Assembly (NCBI RefSeq): GCF_001571145.1
Contig: NZ_BCTF01000020.1
Span: 1-64,000 of the forward strand
Length of the DNA stretch: 64,000 bases
Reading direction: 5' to 3'
DNA from: Hydrogenophaga flava NBRC 102514
Lineage (GTDB): Bacteria > Pseudomonadota > Gammaproteobacteria > Burkholderiales > Burkholderiaceae_C
Both the position numbers and the translations under genes were made by a program. Shown here in pieces: positions 16,200 to 25,897 of this stretch. Each line of letters opens with the position of its first letter. The first letter of the stretch is position 1. Below the pieces are notes generated by a model, which saw nothing but the letters and a program-made list of their open reading frames with translations, was not told the DNA's origin and searched no databases.

Positions 16200-17252
16200 C
16201 TACCCCTTATCACCCAGCTCCAACGGTTTGCGGTACACGCAGTTGCGCCGCGCCACGACAAAGCCGCAGTCTTCATACACGCGGTTCGCGCCGCTCAGGT
16301 TCTGGCTGTCCACGCCCAGGGCCGATTCGTACATGCCCGCCGCCGCCTGGGCGCGCAGGCTGCGTGAAATCAGCGCTCTCGCAAGGCCACGGTGGCGCCA
16401 GGTTTCGCCCACGCTGATGAATTCGGTCCAGCCGCGCTTGCGCCCATTCGCTGCGTTCCAAGCATCGTCGATGTACCCACGTACCTGCCCGGCCACTTGG
16501 TTGGTCTGTACATCCCAGGCAACCTGCCACAGGTGCGGCTGAAAGACCGGGCTGAGCAGCCAACGCTGGTGGTCGGCCTCGTCTGGCGGTGCATAGCCCC
16601 AGTGGGTCTGGAACGCGCGGGCATGGGCATCCCAGATGGTGCGGTGGTGCTCGGGTTGTACCGCCCGCACCTCCAGCCCGGCGGGCAGAGGGAAGTCGGC
16701 AATGTCATTGAGCGTGTGGCGCTCCATGGTGAGGAAATAGCGCTCTGGTCGGTAGCCGGACTTTTCCAGCAAGGCCGCGCGCGCGGTTTCGCCCTGGGTG
16801 ACGAAGGCATGGTGGGCGTGCCTGGGTGCGCTGCGGTGCTCCGCCGCCGTCTCGCGCTGGCGCGACTCCAGCCACGCATGCAGACTGGCGCCAATCCCTT
16901 GCCGGCGCCACTGGGGCGCCATGACGGCAAACTGCCCATACAGCCGCAGGCCGTCTGCCTGCGCCCAGTGCCAGGAACGCACGTAGCCGGCGATCTCCGT
17001 CCCCACCTCGGCGATCCACACGTCACGCTCCGGAACGCAGCTGGTGAAAGCCGCGTAGTCGCGCGCCACGTCTTCGACCTTGCGGAAAAACCCGGTCTGG
17101 TCGGCGGCGAAGCTCGCGTTGGCGCAGGCGACCATGGCCTCGAAGTCGGCGGGCCCGGCAAAGGCCCGGAATTTCACACCCTGCGCTTGGCTGCGCAGAA
17201 AGGCCTGCTCCGGGTTGTTCGGTCTGTTCTGCGGCGCATTCAAAACGCCCAC
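16200..17252 (-). CDS. Double GNAT-domain acetyltransferase
   Basis: 350 residues with two GNAT folds in tandem. The first (about residues 15-170) has WIAEVGTEIAGYVRSW and the acetyl-CoA loop QWRRQGIGASLHAWL; the second (about 185-345) has VAGQVRGYIDD and the loop TWRHRGLARALISRSL, then NLSGANRVYEDCGF, a typical GNAT ending. The substrate is unknown. I placed the start at GTG 17252, where the frame leaves the overlap with the upstream peptidase gene; TTG at 17243 is equally possible. The much longer open frame to 17777 is only a shadow of the peptidase. Gene overlap with the peptidase stop suggests one transcript. Confidence 0.8.
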   Translation of the reverse strand: MGVLNAPQNRPNNPEQAFLRSQAQGVKFRAFAGPADFEAMVACANASFAADQTGFFRKVEDVARDYAAFTSCVPERDVWIAEVGTEIAGYVRSWHWAQADGLRLYGQFAVMAPQWRRQGIGASLHAWLESRQRETAAEHRSAPRHAHHAFVTQGETARAALLEKSGYRPERYFLTMERHTLNDIADFPLPAGLEVRAVQPEHHRTIWDAHARAFQTHWGYAPPDEADHQRWLLSPVFQPHLWQVAWDVQTNQVAGQVRGYIDDAWNAANGRKRGWTEFISVGETWRHRGLARALISRSLRAQAAAGMYESALGVDSQNLSGANRVYEDCGFVVARRNCVYRKPLELGDKG

Positions 17253-19222
17253 GCCCCAAGTTGGTAGTAGTCGAACCCGCTGCTGCGCCCGCCCAGGCAC
17301 TGCGCGAGGAAGTCTTCGGTCTTGCGGTACATCGTGAGGTTGTTGGGCCAGCGCTGGTTGCCATGGCCGTCGCCCGGGAACGTGACGTAGTCCACCGGGC
17401 GCCCGGCTTTGCGCAGGGCCTGCACCATCAGCTCGGACTGCTCCAGCTTCACGCGCACGTCGTTCACACCGTGCATGATGAGCAGCGGGCGGGTTTGTGG
17501 GCCAACCTTGGACAGCGGCGACCGCGCGTCCATGTTGCGGAGGTCTTCGGATTTGGCCGGATCGCCCACGTAGCGGTGCCAGCCGATGATGCCCATCTCC
17601 CAGTACGGGGGCACTTTCTCCAGGAACAGCGGCAGGCTCGACACGCCCACGAAGCTCACCGCACAGGCAAACACCTCGGGTGTGAAGGTGGCCCCCACCA
17701 GTGCCGAATAGCCGCCATAGCTGGCTCCGTGGATCGCCACGCGCGCGGGGTCTGCAATGCCCTGTTGCACGGCCCATTGCACGCCATCAATCAGATCGTC
17801 GTGCATGCGGCCGGCAAATTCCCCGATGGCCTTTTCCATGAACGCGCGGCCATAGCCTGACGAGCCCCGGTAGTTGATCTGCAGCACCGCGTAGCCGCGA
17901 TTGGCCAGGAACTGGGGCATCCATCGGTTGGCGCCGTTTTCAGCCCAGCGGTCGCGCGCCCATGGGCCGCCGTGCACCAGCAGCACCATAGGCAACTTGC
18001 GTGCCTCAGCACCCGCGGGCAGCGTGAGGTAGCCATGCAGCGGCAGGCCGTCCCGTGCGGTCAACGCCACAGGCTTGGCGGTGGCGAGCTTGTTTTCGAT
18101 CAGCCTTAAACGACTCTCGCCCAGCAGCTGCGGGGGACCATCGGCAGGCAGAAGGTAGGTGAGCGAGCCCCGGTCGGTGGCCACCACCGCCGTCATCGTG
18201 CGCTCGGCCTGGTCCATGCTGGTGATGGACACCTCGGCAGGTTGCCCACCGGCCAGCGCGTCCAGGCGCTCGCGCAAGGCCGGGTCGAACACCTCGCGGC
18301 GCGGGTAGCCGGGGAGCGAGTAGGCCACCAGCGGCTGGTGCGTGCGCTGGCTGATGAGGGCATGGTCCAGGTCCACGTCTGCGGTGGCGTGCACCACGGT
18401 TTCGGCCCCATCGGCCAGGCCCATGCGTACCAGTGCCTTCTTGTCGCGCCCCCGGGCAGAGATGGCCCAGACATGGGAGGCGCCCGCGTCCACCTCCAGC
18501 AGGCGCACGAAATCAAAGCGATCCCATCGCGCTGAGCTGACCCAGCCGCCGGTCGCCTGGGCATCAGGGCGTTGCAGCGTGGCCACCTCGCCCGCCACTG
18601 TCACGCGCGCCTGCAGGCCGCCTTGGTGGTCCACCACCCAGCCGCTGACGTTGCCGGGGTTGGTGGCCACGACCGTGTGCGACCCCGTGCGCGGGTCCAC
18701 GCGGTGCAGGTCAAACAGCTTCTTGTCGCGCCGGTTGGTAGTCACCATCAGGTCGGGGCCGCCGTCCACGGTCTGCAGGATGTGACTGACGGTTTGTTTG
18801 AAAGGGGTCAGGTCCACCCAGGCGGCGCCGGGCTCGCGCACGGCCACTGCATGAATGTGGGCGTTCTCGTCGCCCGTGGCGTCCACGGTGGCGGCCAGGT
18901 AGCGGCTATCGGCCGTCCAGCGAAAGCCGCGAGCACGGATGGGATATGCGCGGGCATCGTCCTGGCCCAGCGTGCGCACCCAGATGGCGGGGCGTGTGCC
19001 CTGAACGCCCTGCCATGCCAGTTGGGTACCGTCGGGTGACACACGGTGGTAGCCCGTGGCCTCCAAGCTGGCCACAAAGTCACGCACCGGAATCAGCTCG
19101 GGCAGTTGCGCCTCCGCCAGTGAAGGGTGCGTGGGCCCTGTGGCGCAGCCAGCGAGGACCGCCAACCCCACCAGCGCCACGCAGCTCCACCATCGCCGCA
19201 CCGTGCTTGTTCTCTGTGCCAT
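17240..19222 (-). CDS. S9-family prolyl oligopeptidase-like lipoprotein
   Basis: Exported serine peptidase of 660 residues. The start at 19222 has GGAGAG upstream at good spacing; the signal ends in a lipobox with Cys26 (VLAGC), so it is probably membrane-anchored in the periplasm or outer membrane. Residues about 50-400 look like a beta-propeller (repeated GFRWTADSRYLA-like stretches). The C-terminal hydrolase domain has the oxyanion region LLVHGGPWARD, the nucleophile Ser501 in HGASYGGYS, Asp in HGVNDVRV and His in GDGHGNQRW. It cleaves short peptides by family knowledge. A plus-strand two-component system begins 125 bp upstream. Confidence 0.88.
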   Translation of the reverse strand: MAQRTSTVRRWWSCVALVGLAVLAGCATGPTHPSLAEAQLPELIPVRDFVASLEATGYHRVSPDGTQLAWQGVQGTRPAIWVRTLGQDDARAYPIRARGFRWTADSRYLAATVDATGDENAHIHAVAVREPGAAWVDLTPFKQTVSHILQTVDGGPDLMVTTNRRDKKLFDLHRVDPRTGSHTVVATNPGNVSGWVVDHQGGLQARVTVAGEVATLQRPDAQATGGWVSSARWDRFDFVRLLEVDAGASHVWAISARGRDKKALVRMGLADGAETVVHATADVDLDHALISQRTHQPLVAYSLPGYPRREVFDPALRERLDALAGGQPAEVSITSMDQAERTMTAVVATDRGSLTYLLPADGPPQLLGESRLRLIENKLATAKPVALTARDGLPLHGYLTLPAGAEARKLPMVLLVHGGPWARDRWAENGANRWMPQFLANRGYAVLQINYRGSSGYGRAFMEKAIGEFAGRMHDDLIDGVQWAVQQGIADPARVAIHGASYGGYSALVGATFTPEVFACAVSFVGVSSLPLFLEKVPPYWEMGIIGWHRYVGDPAKSEDLRNMDARSPLSKVGPQTRPLLIMHGVNDVRVKLEQSELMVQALRKAGRPVDYVTFPGDGHGNQRWPNNLTMYRKTEDFLAQCLGGRSSGFDYYQLGAWAF

Positions 19223-19346
19223 ACCGACCTCTCCCTGTGTGTTGAAACATCTCATCCGGCCATTGTGCAAAACGCTGTCTTAAGGCCAGCCAAAGGCGCA
19301 CATTCTGGCCCGGCGCAGCAGACACGAGACCCTCCACAATCGCAGC

Positions 19347-20003
19347 ATGCACATCCTGCTCATCGAAGACGACCTGGACCTGGGCCGCGCGCTGCAGTCC
19401 GCGTTGAAGGTGGAGGGCCTGACCAGCGAATGGCTGCGCCGTGCCGTGGACGCCCCCGCAACGGTCGATGCCACCACGGTGGACTGCGTGTTGCTCGACC
19501 TGATGCTGCCCGACGGCAGCGGGTTCGATCTGCTCACCCGCTGGCGTGGGCAGGGTGTGCAAGTGCCCATCATCGTGATCACCGCGCGCTCGGCCGTGGA
19601 AGACCGGCTGGCGGGGCTGGATGGCGGGGCGGATGATTTCGTGATCAAGCCTTTTGCCACGGCCGAGCTGCTCTCGCGCATCCGCGCGGTGCTGCGCCGC
19701 AGCGCGCGCCAGGCGAGCGAGCGCTGGGTGATGGGCGAGTTGGTGATAGAACCCCGGCGCCACTGCGCGCAGCGCGACGGCGAGCCGCTGGACCTGTCGC
19801 CGCGCGAGTTCCAACTGCTGCTGGAGCTGGCGCGCGAGCCCGGCGCCGTGGTGCCCAAGGGCGTGCTGGCGCAGCGGCTGGACCCGCTGGGCGAGCCCAT
19901 GGACTTCGGCGCGATTGAGGTGCACGTGTCCAATCTGCGCCGCAAGATCGGGGCCGAGCTGATCCGCACGGTGCGCGGCGTGGGCTATCTGCTGCAGCCA
20001 TGA
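19347..20003 (+). CDS. OmpR-family response regulator
   Basis: 218 residues. The receiver domain (1-115) has the acidic pair EDD at 8-10, the phospho-acceptor Asp in LLDLMLPDGSG, the Thr in VITARS and the Lys in VIKPFA. The DNA-binding winged helix (130-218) has LSPREFQLLLEL and the recognition part AIEVHVSNLRRKIG, ending in RTVRGVGYLL. It overlaps the sensor kinase gene by 4 bp (ATGA), so both are co-translated. The signal is unknown. The layout resembles QseB/TctD-type systems common in Burkholderiales. The nearby S9 peptidase and acetyltransferase could be targets, but no operator was identified. Confidence 0.92.
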   Translation: MHILLIEDDLDLGRALQSALKVEGLTSEWLRRAVDAPATVDATTVDCVLLDLMLPDGSGFDLLTRWRGQGVQVPIIVITARSAVEDRLAGLDGGADDFVIKPFATAELLSRIRAVLRRSARQASERWVMGELVIEPRRHCAQRDGEPLDLSPREFQLLLELAREPGAVVPKGVLAQRLDPLGEPMDFGAIEVHVSNLRRKIGAELIRTVRGVGYLLQP

Positions 20004-21439
20004 ACACCACCGCGCAAACACCCGCCCACCCGCTGCGCGCTCTGTGGCGGCGGCTGGCCGAGCCCACGCTGGTGCGCCGCAGTGTGGCGTCGGTGGTACT
20101 GGCCTTCGTGGTGGTGTGGGCGGTGCTGCTGGGCTACATCTTCTTCACCTACAAACAAACCATCACCAACGAGCCCGGCCTGCAGAAGTACGGCGATGCG
20201 CTTCTGGTATCGCTGCAGGGCCTGAGCGACCCGGCGCACGCCGCCGCTGTCTTGGGTTCCACCGACATCTGGACCAACATCCGCCGCCGCCAGATTGGCC
20301 TGCTGCCCGGCACAGCGCTGCACGAGCTGAAGGACGCCAAGGGTCAGCTCGTGTTTGCATCGCCCGGCCTGCAACGCCTGGCCCTGCCCCCCTCAACGCC
20401 CGACGCCGTGGGCGTGATCACCGAGGCCCACGCAGACGGCACGGTGTACCGCATCTACACCGGCCACAACGCGCGCTGGGCCCTGCGGGTGATCGAGCCC
20501 AAACGCGCGGACTCGGCCTTTCTGGCCCACAACGGGCGCTTCATCCTGCCCTACTTGCTGCTGGCCTTGCCCTTTGTGCTGTTGCCCGTTTGGCTGTCGG
20601 TGCGTAACGGGCTGCGACCGCTGCAACAACTGGCCAGCCGCATTGCACAGCGCAACACCGATGAACTGCAGCCCGTGGGCTTCAACGCTCGCCACCGGGA
20701 GCTCAAGCCCCTGGAGCAATCGCTGGACCACTTGTTCGCACGCCTGCGCCAGAAGGTGGAGCGCGAACGCGCCTTCGTGCAGGACGCGGCGCACGAGATC
20801 CGCACGCCGCTGGCCGTGATCAGCGCGCAGGTGCATGTGATGGCGCGCTCACCCAGCGAGCACGAGCGCACCCAGGCGCAGGCACACATGGAAGAGGCCA
20901 TCGCCCGCACCTCGCACCTGGCGCAGCAGTTGCTGGACCTCGCCGCACTCGATGAGGCGCAGCGCCCTGCGCCGCGCGAGCTGGACGTGGCGCAGTGGCT
21001 GCGCGCTGCCCTGGCGCACGCCGCGCCCCAGGCCATGGCGCGGCGCATCGAACTCTCGCTGGAAGCCCCCGACAACCTGCAGGCGCGGCTGGACCTGCCT
21101 GCGCTGGAGTCCATCGCGCACAACCTCATCGACAACGCACTGCGCTACGTGCAGGATGGCGGCAACGTATCCGTTACGCTGCGGCAGGACGGAGACCACC
21201 TCCACTTGGCGGTACAGGACGACGGACCCGGCATTGCCGGCACCGAACACCAGCTCATCTTCGAGCGCTTCTACCGGGGCCTTGGCCATGCCGCCAATGG
21301 CTCGGGCCTGGGCCTGGCCATCGTGCGGCAAGCGGCCTTGCGCATGGGTGGTCAGGTACAGGTGGGCGATGGGCTGGGTGGGCCAGGTGGTCCGGGGGTG
21401 GGCTTTTTCGTGAGGATGTCGCTCAACCGAATGTCCTGA
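20000..21439 (+). CDS. Sensor histidine kinase
   Basis: 479 residues; partner of the OmpR-type regulator just upstream. Transmembrane helices lie at about 29-50 (VASVVLAFVVVWAVLLGYIFF) and 180-203 (YLLLALPFVLLPVWLSV), with a periplasmic sensor part of about 130 residues between them. The phospho-acceptor is His265 in DAAHEIRTPLAV. The ATP-binding domain shows N (HNLIDNALRY), G1 (DDGPGI), F (IFERFYRG) and G2 (GSGLGLAIV) boxes. It matches the QseC/TctE type by architecture. All key residues are present, so it should be an active kinase. The signal it detects cannot be read from sequence. Confidence 0.92.
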   Translation: MNTTAQTPAHPLRALWRRLAEPTLVRRSVASVVLAFVVVWAVLLGYIFFTYKQTITNEPGLQKYGDALLVSLQGLSDPAHAAAVLGSTDIWTNIRRRQIGLLPGTALHELKDAKGQLVFASPGLQRLALPPSTPDAVGVITEAHADGTVYRIYTGHNARWALRVIEPKRADSAFLAHNGRFILPYLLLALPFVLLPVWLSVRNGLRPLQQLASRIAQRNTDELQPVGFNARHRELKPLEQSLDHLFARLRQKVERERAFVQDAAHEIRTPLAVISAQVHVMARSPSEHERTQAQAHMEEAIARTSHLAQQLLDLAALDEAQRPAPRELDVAQWLRAALAHAAPQAMARRIELSLEAPDNLQARLDLPALESIAHNLIDNALRYVQDGGNVSVTLRQDGDHLHLAVQDDGPGIAGTEHQLIFERFYRGLGHAANGSGLGLAIVRQAALRMGGQVQVGDGLGGPGGPGVGFFVRMSLNRMS

Positions 21440-21536
21440 CCCGAGCGTCGCAGGCACATTTGCTGGCGGCCAAACGGCGGAGCACCTCCTGGCGCTTATC
21501 GGTGGTGACGTAGCCGTCCGTGACGTTCGTTGTCAT
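21423..21536 (-). CDS. Possible small protein, 37 aa
   Basis: A minus-strand frame of 37 codons starting at 21536 with a very good ribosome-binding site (AGGAGGT, about 6 nt spacing). The peptide is charged and ends in SKCACDARVRTFG. It overlaps the last bases of the sensor kinase on the opposite strand. I do not recognise it. The ribosome-binding site is the only support. It may be the start of a broken gene, or chance. Confidence 0.3.
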   Translation of the reverse strand: MTTNVTDGYVTTDKRQEVLRRLAASKCACDARVRTFG

Positions 21537-21572
21537 CGCAGCACCTCCTGTTGACTCATCTACCGATCTCTT

Positions 21573-22274
<702 letters not shown>

Positions 22275-22454
22275 TCATCACCCCAATGCGCTCCTACATG
22301 TATTGTTTCACCAGGCATCAGCGCATGACCGGTGAAGGCTGGAAGCGGACCTGGCGAATCGAGCTTTGCTTGCTCCTTACCGGACGCTGGATATGGTTCA
22401 GGCACAAATACCATCTCTGCAACGGCCCCAGTGTTTCTAACGTGTTGACCATGT

Positions 22455-22943
22455 TCATTGCTCCTGCTGCCAACGCGTGATCTCGTGAGCGTGGCTTGCC
22501 AGATAGGTGCGCAAGCGCCCAAAGCGTTTGCGCGTTTGGTAATCAAAAATACGCTCTACAAAGGGCCGGATGATCCAGGCGATAGGGGGCGGGCCCACCT
22601 GAAAGGTATAGGTGTACAGCAGTACAGACTGCCCATTGTCCAAATCTTTGTGGCGCATGGACGCGGCCCAGCTTGTGAATGGAAAGGACTGGCCCAGCAT
22701 GGACGCTGCGGCCAGGCGTGGCCTGTCGTAGGCCACGAACTGTGTGCGCATAGACAGGTTGCGCATCCAGCCCCCGCCCGCGTTTTGGGTGACAGCACCG
22801 ACATAGGGGCACGGTGCGCCGCCTTCAACTGCTGTGGCGCTGACCAAGCTGTCCCAACGGTGGCGCCAGTGGTGGTGGTGGAAGGCGTCAAACACCACGG
22901 CAGCAGGTGCGGGCATGGCAAAGTCAAAACTGCGGTGTGACAC
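22455..22943 (-). CDS. SRPBCC (START-like) family protein
   Basis: 162 residues of the helix-grip fold type: an N-terminal strand and helix (MSHRSFDFAMPAPAAVVFDAFHHHHWRHRWDSLV), a central beta sheet (ENGQSVLLYTYTF-like) and a long C-terminal helix (RPFVERIFDYQTRKRFGRLRTYLASH). Such proteins bind small hydrophobic ligands or act as coenzyme-free enzymes or lipid carriers. A His cluster at 22-26 (HHHHW) may be a chance feature. It follows the saccharopine dehydrogenase-like gene with a 4-bp gap on the same strand, so they probably form an operon and share a pathway. Confidence 0.75.
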   Translation of the reverse strand: MSHRSFDFAMPAPAAVVFDAFHHHHWRHRWDSLVSATAVEGGAPCPYVGAVTQNAGGGWMRNLSMRTQFVAYDRPRLAAASMLGQSFPFTSWAASMRHKDLDNGQSVLLYTYTFQVGPPPIAWIIRPFVERIFDYQTRKRFGRLRTYLASHAHEITRWQQEQ

Positions 22944-22947
22944 GGCC

Positions 22948-24057
22948 TCAGTCCTTTTCCACTACGTCGGTCGCCATGCCCCATTTAGCGAACTCGGGCG
23001 CGAAATCGGCCAACTTGTTTAAACCCACACAGGCATAGGCGCCGCAGGCCATGGGTTCGCCGTCTGCGAGTCGCCGGGCCAGAAGGATGGCGGCCATGCA
23101 GGGTATCTCGGGGCCATGGTCGTTGTCTGCGGCGATATGCCATTCTCGTTTGATGGGGTTGCCAGCAGCATCGAGCCCCGCCACGCGCACCACCATGCCG
23201 CCCAGAGCCGAGCCCAAGGGGTCAAACAGTTTGGCGGTGGTGTTGAGAAGACCGGCCAAGCTTGACGGATTCTTCAACACACCAGTCTGCCGCAGCCAGG
23301 CTAGCAAGGCAAACGCTCGCTGGGCCAGACCCACCTCTAGCGCAGCGCGAAACTCCATGCGGTTGCGCACTTGGTAATGGGCAGGGAAAAGCTCCAGGTC
23401 GGGGATGTCACACAGCGCACCCAGCCTGGGCCGCAAACGTTGAAACACCATACGCTTCGGCTTGGCCCATCCAACGTAGGTCTGCCACTGACCGCCGTTC
23501 CAAACCTGGATAGGGCCGCCACAATAACTCAGCACTGCACGCAAGGTGGCAACGCCGCGCGGTGCTGTTTGTGCAGGTGCGATGCATATATCCAGGGTAT
23601 CCAGGCGCTGCCAACCCGCGCACAGGCTGTCGACCACCGCCGATGACAAGGCCGGCACGGTGCTGGCACCGCTGATGGCCACGCGGTCTGTGTCCACAAA
23701 CGCTGCATGCAGTGCCCTCGGAAAGTCGCATACGAAACGGCGGCCATCGGCCAGATCGATGTAGTGCACGCCAGCTTGAGCACACGCGCGCGCTACTGCA
23801 TAGTCCTGTCCCTGGAAGGGGCCCGCAGTGTGGATCAACAAGCCTACATCGAGGTTTTTCAGCGCTTGCGCAAAGCCGGTGCCATACATGTCCACCGCCA
23901 CACCCTGCGCGTGCCCCGGCATCGCGGCAGCAAAGGCCTCTGCCCGCTGGCCATCGCGCCCAGCTACCAGCAATTGAATGCGGTCATCGCCGCCCAGGGC
24001 CCGGCTGATGCGGGCCCCAAAGTTGCCATATCCCCCCAGAACCATAACCTTCATCAT
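22948..24057 (-). CDS. Saccharopine dehydrogenase-like NAD(P)-binding oxidoreductase
   Basis: 369 residues. The N-terminus KVMVLGGYGNFGARISRAL is a classic Rossmann GxGxxG nucleotide site; TAGPFQGQDYAVARACAQAGVHYIDLADG is the family signature of the saccharopine dehydrogenase / trans-acting enoyl reductase group. The C-terminal region holds the substrate domain. The substrate is unknown. These proteins often pair with lipid or polyketide functions, which would fit the SRPBCC gene immediately downstream (22455-22943). The start at 24057 gives MMKVM; the second Met is equally possible. There is no signal peptide. This gene marks the right edge of the cargo block. Confidence 0.85.
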   Translation of the reverse strand: MMKVMVLGGYGNFGARISRALGGDDRIQLLVAGRDGQRAEAFAAAMPGHAQGVAVDMYGTGFAQALKNLDVGLLIHTAGPFQGQDYAVARACAQAGVHYIDLADGRRFVCDFPRALHAAFVDTDRVAISGASTVPALSSAVVDSLCAGWQRLDTLDICIAPAQTAPRGVATLRAVLSYCGGPIQVWNGGQWQTYVGWAKPKRMVFQRLRPRLGALCDIPDLELFPAHYQVRNRMEFRAALEVGLAQRAFALLAWLRQTGVLKNPSSLAGLLNTTAKLFDPLGSALGGMVVRVAGLDAAGNPIKREWHIAADNDHGPEIPCMAAILLARRLADGEPMACGAYACVGLNKLADFAPEFAKWGMATDVVEKD

Positions 24058-24327
24058 CGCTTCATCCTAGTCACCGCCATGTAGATCAGCCCGCAATATA
24101 GTGGGCCGCGCCTGGGGCCCTGCGGACCTAAGCGGTGCCTAAGATGTGTGCGACATCAGGCTAAATTGCGTTGCGCACAAATTTGGATTTGAGGTCGACA
24201 GCTCCTCTGAGAGGCAGAAGGCGGTCATTGGACTATCCAAAAGCGGGTGTTCGTTACCGGCTGGTTTCGCTGCATGTGCGACCTTGAACAACGCCCATCA
24301 GTTGATTAGGTCAAAGGTTGCTGCAGC

Positions 24328-25104
24328 TTATGGATTCGTTGGTCGGAACTCCCGAAAATGAGTATCGCAGTCCAAGCAGAAGAGGCGCAGTGAAGGTTTC
24401 CCCCAGACGTTCTGACCGCAGCCGCAGGTGAACTTCACACGGTTCGACTTGTTCGCGGCCGGCGCGACTACTCCGTTGGTCACGGTCGGCCGGACCACCA
24501 GGCTGGTGGCCACCGGCAAGGCCTGCGCCGGCGTCGAGCCGCCGCCGACGGCCGCGCTGAGCTGCATCGCCTCGCACTGCTGGCCAGCGGCCACCACTTC
24601 GGGCGCCGGAAACCGGTCGTACCAGCTAATCCGAAAATCCGCCGTCACCAGCGCCTCGCAGGCTTGCAGGAAGCGCCCGCCCTCGATGGCGTAGTCGGCC
24701 ATGCAGTCGCCGGTCCGTTGACCACCTGGTTTTCCGGTAGAGGAGGGCATCAGGCCGATGGCCTCCATCTTGTCGGCCCACTGGCCGTTGTGATACCGGA
24801 CTCGACCAGGCTTGCCGAAGTGGGCTTGCCACAGGTGGACCATCTCATGGACCAGGGTCTGCATGGTCTCGACCAGAGGGACCACGGCGAAGTAGGCAGG
24901 GTTCAGCGCGATCTCGTCGGTAGTGCGGCCGTCCAGATCAGCAAAGCGCTGGTGCGAGAAGTAGCCACAGGTGCGCTTCTCCCGCTGCAGGGTGATCAGA
25001 CACGCCGGGAGCGCGCCCTCGAACAGTGCCTGGTTGAAGTGGTCGTAGGCCCGCTGCAGCTCGGTGTAGTTCTGGGCCGTGGGGGTGGAGCCCTTTTGCG
25101 TCAT
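24328..25104 (-). CDS. SprT-like zinc metallopeptidase domain protein
   Basis: 258 residues. The SprT-like fold is shown by YTELQRAYDHFNQALFEGALP at the start, then the zinc-binding HEMVH (HExxH) in QTLVHEMVHLWQAHFGKPG and YHNGQWADKMEAIGL. The C-terminus has a zinc-ribbon-like set CGCGQNVWGKPSLRLFCLDC. By family, SprT/Spartan proteins handle DNA-protein crosslinks, though bacterial SprT-like proteins on ICEs are uncharacterised. It is divergent from the toxin-antitoxin pair, with a 95-bp shared upstream region containing a 12-bp direct repeat. It begins the second ICE segment after the cargo block. Confidence 0.85.
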   Translation of the reverse strand: MTQKGSTPTAQNYTELQRAYDHFNQALFEGALPACLITLQREKRTCGYFSHQRFADLDGRTTDEIALNPAYFAVVPLVETMQTLVHEMVHLWQAHFGKPGRVRYHNGQWADKMEAIGLMPSSTGKPGGQRTGDCMADYAIEGGRFLQACEALVTADFRISWYDRFPAPEVVAAGQQCEAMQLSAAVGGGSTPAQALPVATSLVVRPTVTNGVVAPAANKSNRVKFTCGCGQNVWGKPSLRLFCLDCDTHFREFRPTNP

Positions 25105-25138
25105 CTCTTGTATTGTGCATTACAAATCTCTTGTATTG
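25104..25138. promoter_or_regulatory. Direct-repeat operator candidate upstream of the toxin-antitoxin pair
   Basis: TCTCTTGTATTG occurs at 25104-25115 and again at 25127-25138, with a palindromic TTGTA...TACAA between the copies. The 23-bp spacing puts the repeats two helical turns apart. The site lies between the divergent sprT-like gene and the antitoxin, so the antitoxin or another repressor may bind it. Confidence 0.5.
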
Positions 25139-25198
25139 AGTGCTCTATTGTCGTAACATGCCGACATCAACCCGTAGCCGGGTTCAATGGAGATCAAG

Positions 25199-25456
25199 AT
25201 GTCTGTTCACACACTACCAAGCCGGGACTTCGCCCGGGACGTGAGCAATGCCAAGCGCCTGGCCAGCGACGGACCGGTCTTCATCACGGACCGGGGCAAA
25301 CCTGCCTTTGCACTGCTCAAAATCGAGGACTACTACCGCTTGAGCAAGACCAAGCCAAGAAGCCTGCTGGAGGTCATGGACGCAATTCCGGGTGGTGACT
25401 TCGACTTCGAGGTGCCCCGCATGGACGGCGAGTTCAAGCCCGCGTCGTTCGATTGA
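25199..25456 (+). CDS. Phd/YefM-type antitoxin
   Basis: 85 residues. The N-terminal part has the Phd/YefM pattern: LPSRDFARDVSNAKRLASDGPVFITDRGKPAFALLKIEDYYRL, a dimerising DNA-binding fold. The acidic C-terminal tail (GGDFDFEVPRMDGEFKPASFD) is what would wrap the toxin. I chose ATG at 25199, with GGAG six bases upstream, over the in-frame ATG at 25187. The toxin gene follows at once. Antitoxins of this family repress their own promoter, and the 12-bp repeats at 25104-25138 are a candidate site. Such pairs stabilise mobile elements. Confidence 0.88.
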   Translation: MSVHTLPSRDFARDVSNAKRLASDGPVFITDRGKPAFALLKIEDYYRLSKTKPRSLLEVMDAIPGGDFDFEVPRMDGEFKPASFD

Positions 25457-25461
25457 GCCCG

Positions 25462-25890
25462 ATGTTTCTGCTGGACACCAATGTCGTTTCCGAGCTACGG
25501 CAAGGCAAGCCAGTGCGCAATGAGCACGTGCTCGCCTGGGCGAGAGGGCAGGACGTGGCCATGCTGTACCTTTCGGCGGTCACCGTGTTCGAGCTGGAAG
25601 TCGGGGTGCGAACCATGGAGCGCAAGGACGCAGCGCAGGGCCAGAGACTGCGCGCTTGGTGCACGCAGGTGTTCGAGGAGTTTGCCCAACGCATCCTGCC
25701 ATTCGCGGAGGCCACCGCGATGGTGTGCGCACCGCTGCATGTTCCCGACAAGCGGCCGTATCGCGATTCGATGATTGCTGCGACTGCGCTGGAGCATCGC
25801 TTTACCCTGGTCACCCGCAACGTCGCGGACTTCCAGATCCCCGGGCTCAAGCTCTTGAACCCTTGGGAGCGCAGCCCGATTGGCCAATGA
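25462..25890 (+). CDS. vapC: VapC-type PIN-domain toxin
   Basis: 142 residues from the ATG at 25462; a TTG at 25453 overlapping the antitoxin stop would add three residues. The PIN-domain acidic residues are present: Asp in FLLDTNVVSEL, Glu in VFELEVGVRTM, and Asp in RPYRDSMIAATAL, followed by LVTRNVADFQIPGLKLLNPW. VapC toxins cut tRNA or rRNA when freed from the antitoxin. It is paired with a Phd/YefM-type antitoxin rather than VapB, a known mixed combination. It is followed 8 bp after its stop by a small ICE gene. Confidence 0.88.
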   Translation: MFLLDTNVVSELRQGKPVRNEHVLAWARGQDVAMLYLSAVTVFELEVGVRTMERKDAAQGQRLRAWCTQVFEEFAQRILPFAEATAMVCAPLHVPDKRPYRDSMIAATALEHRFTLVTRNVADFQIPGLKLLNPWERSPIGQ

Positions 25891-25897
25891 GGAGCGC

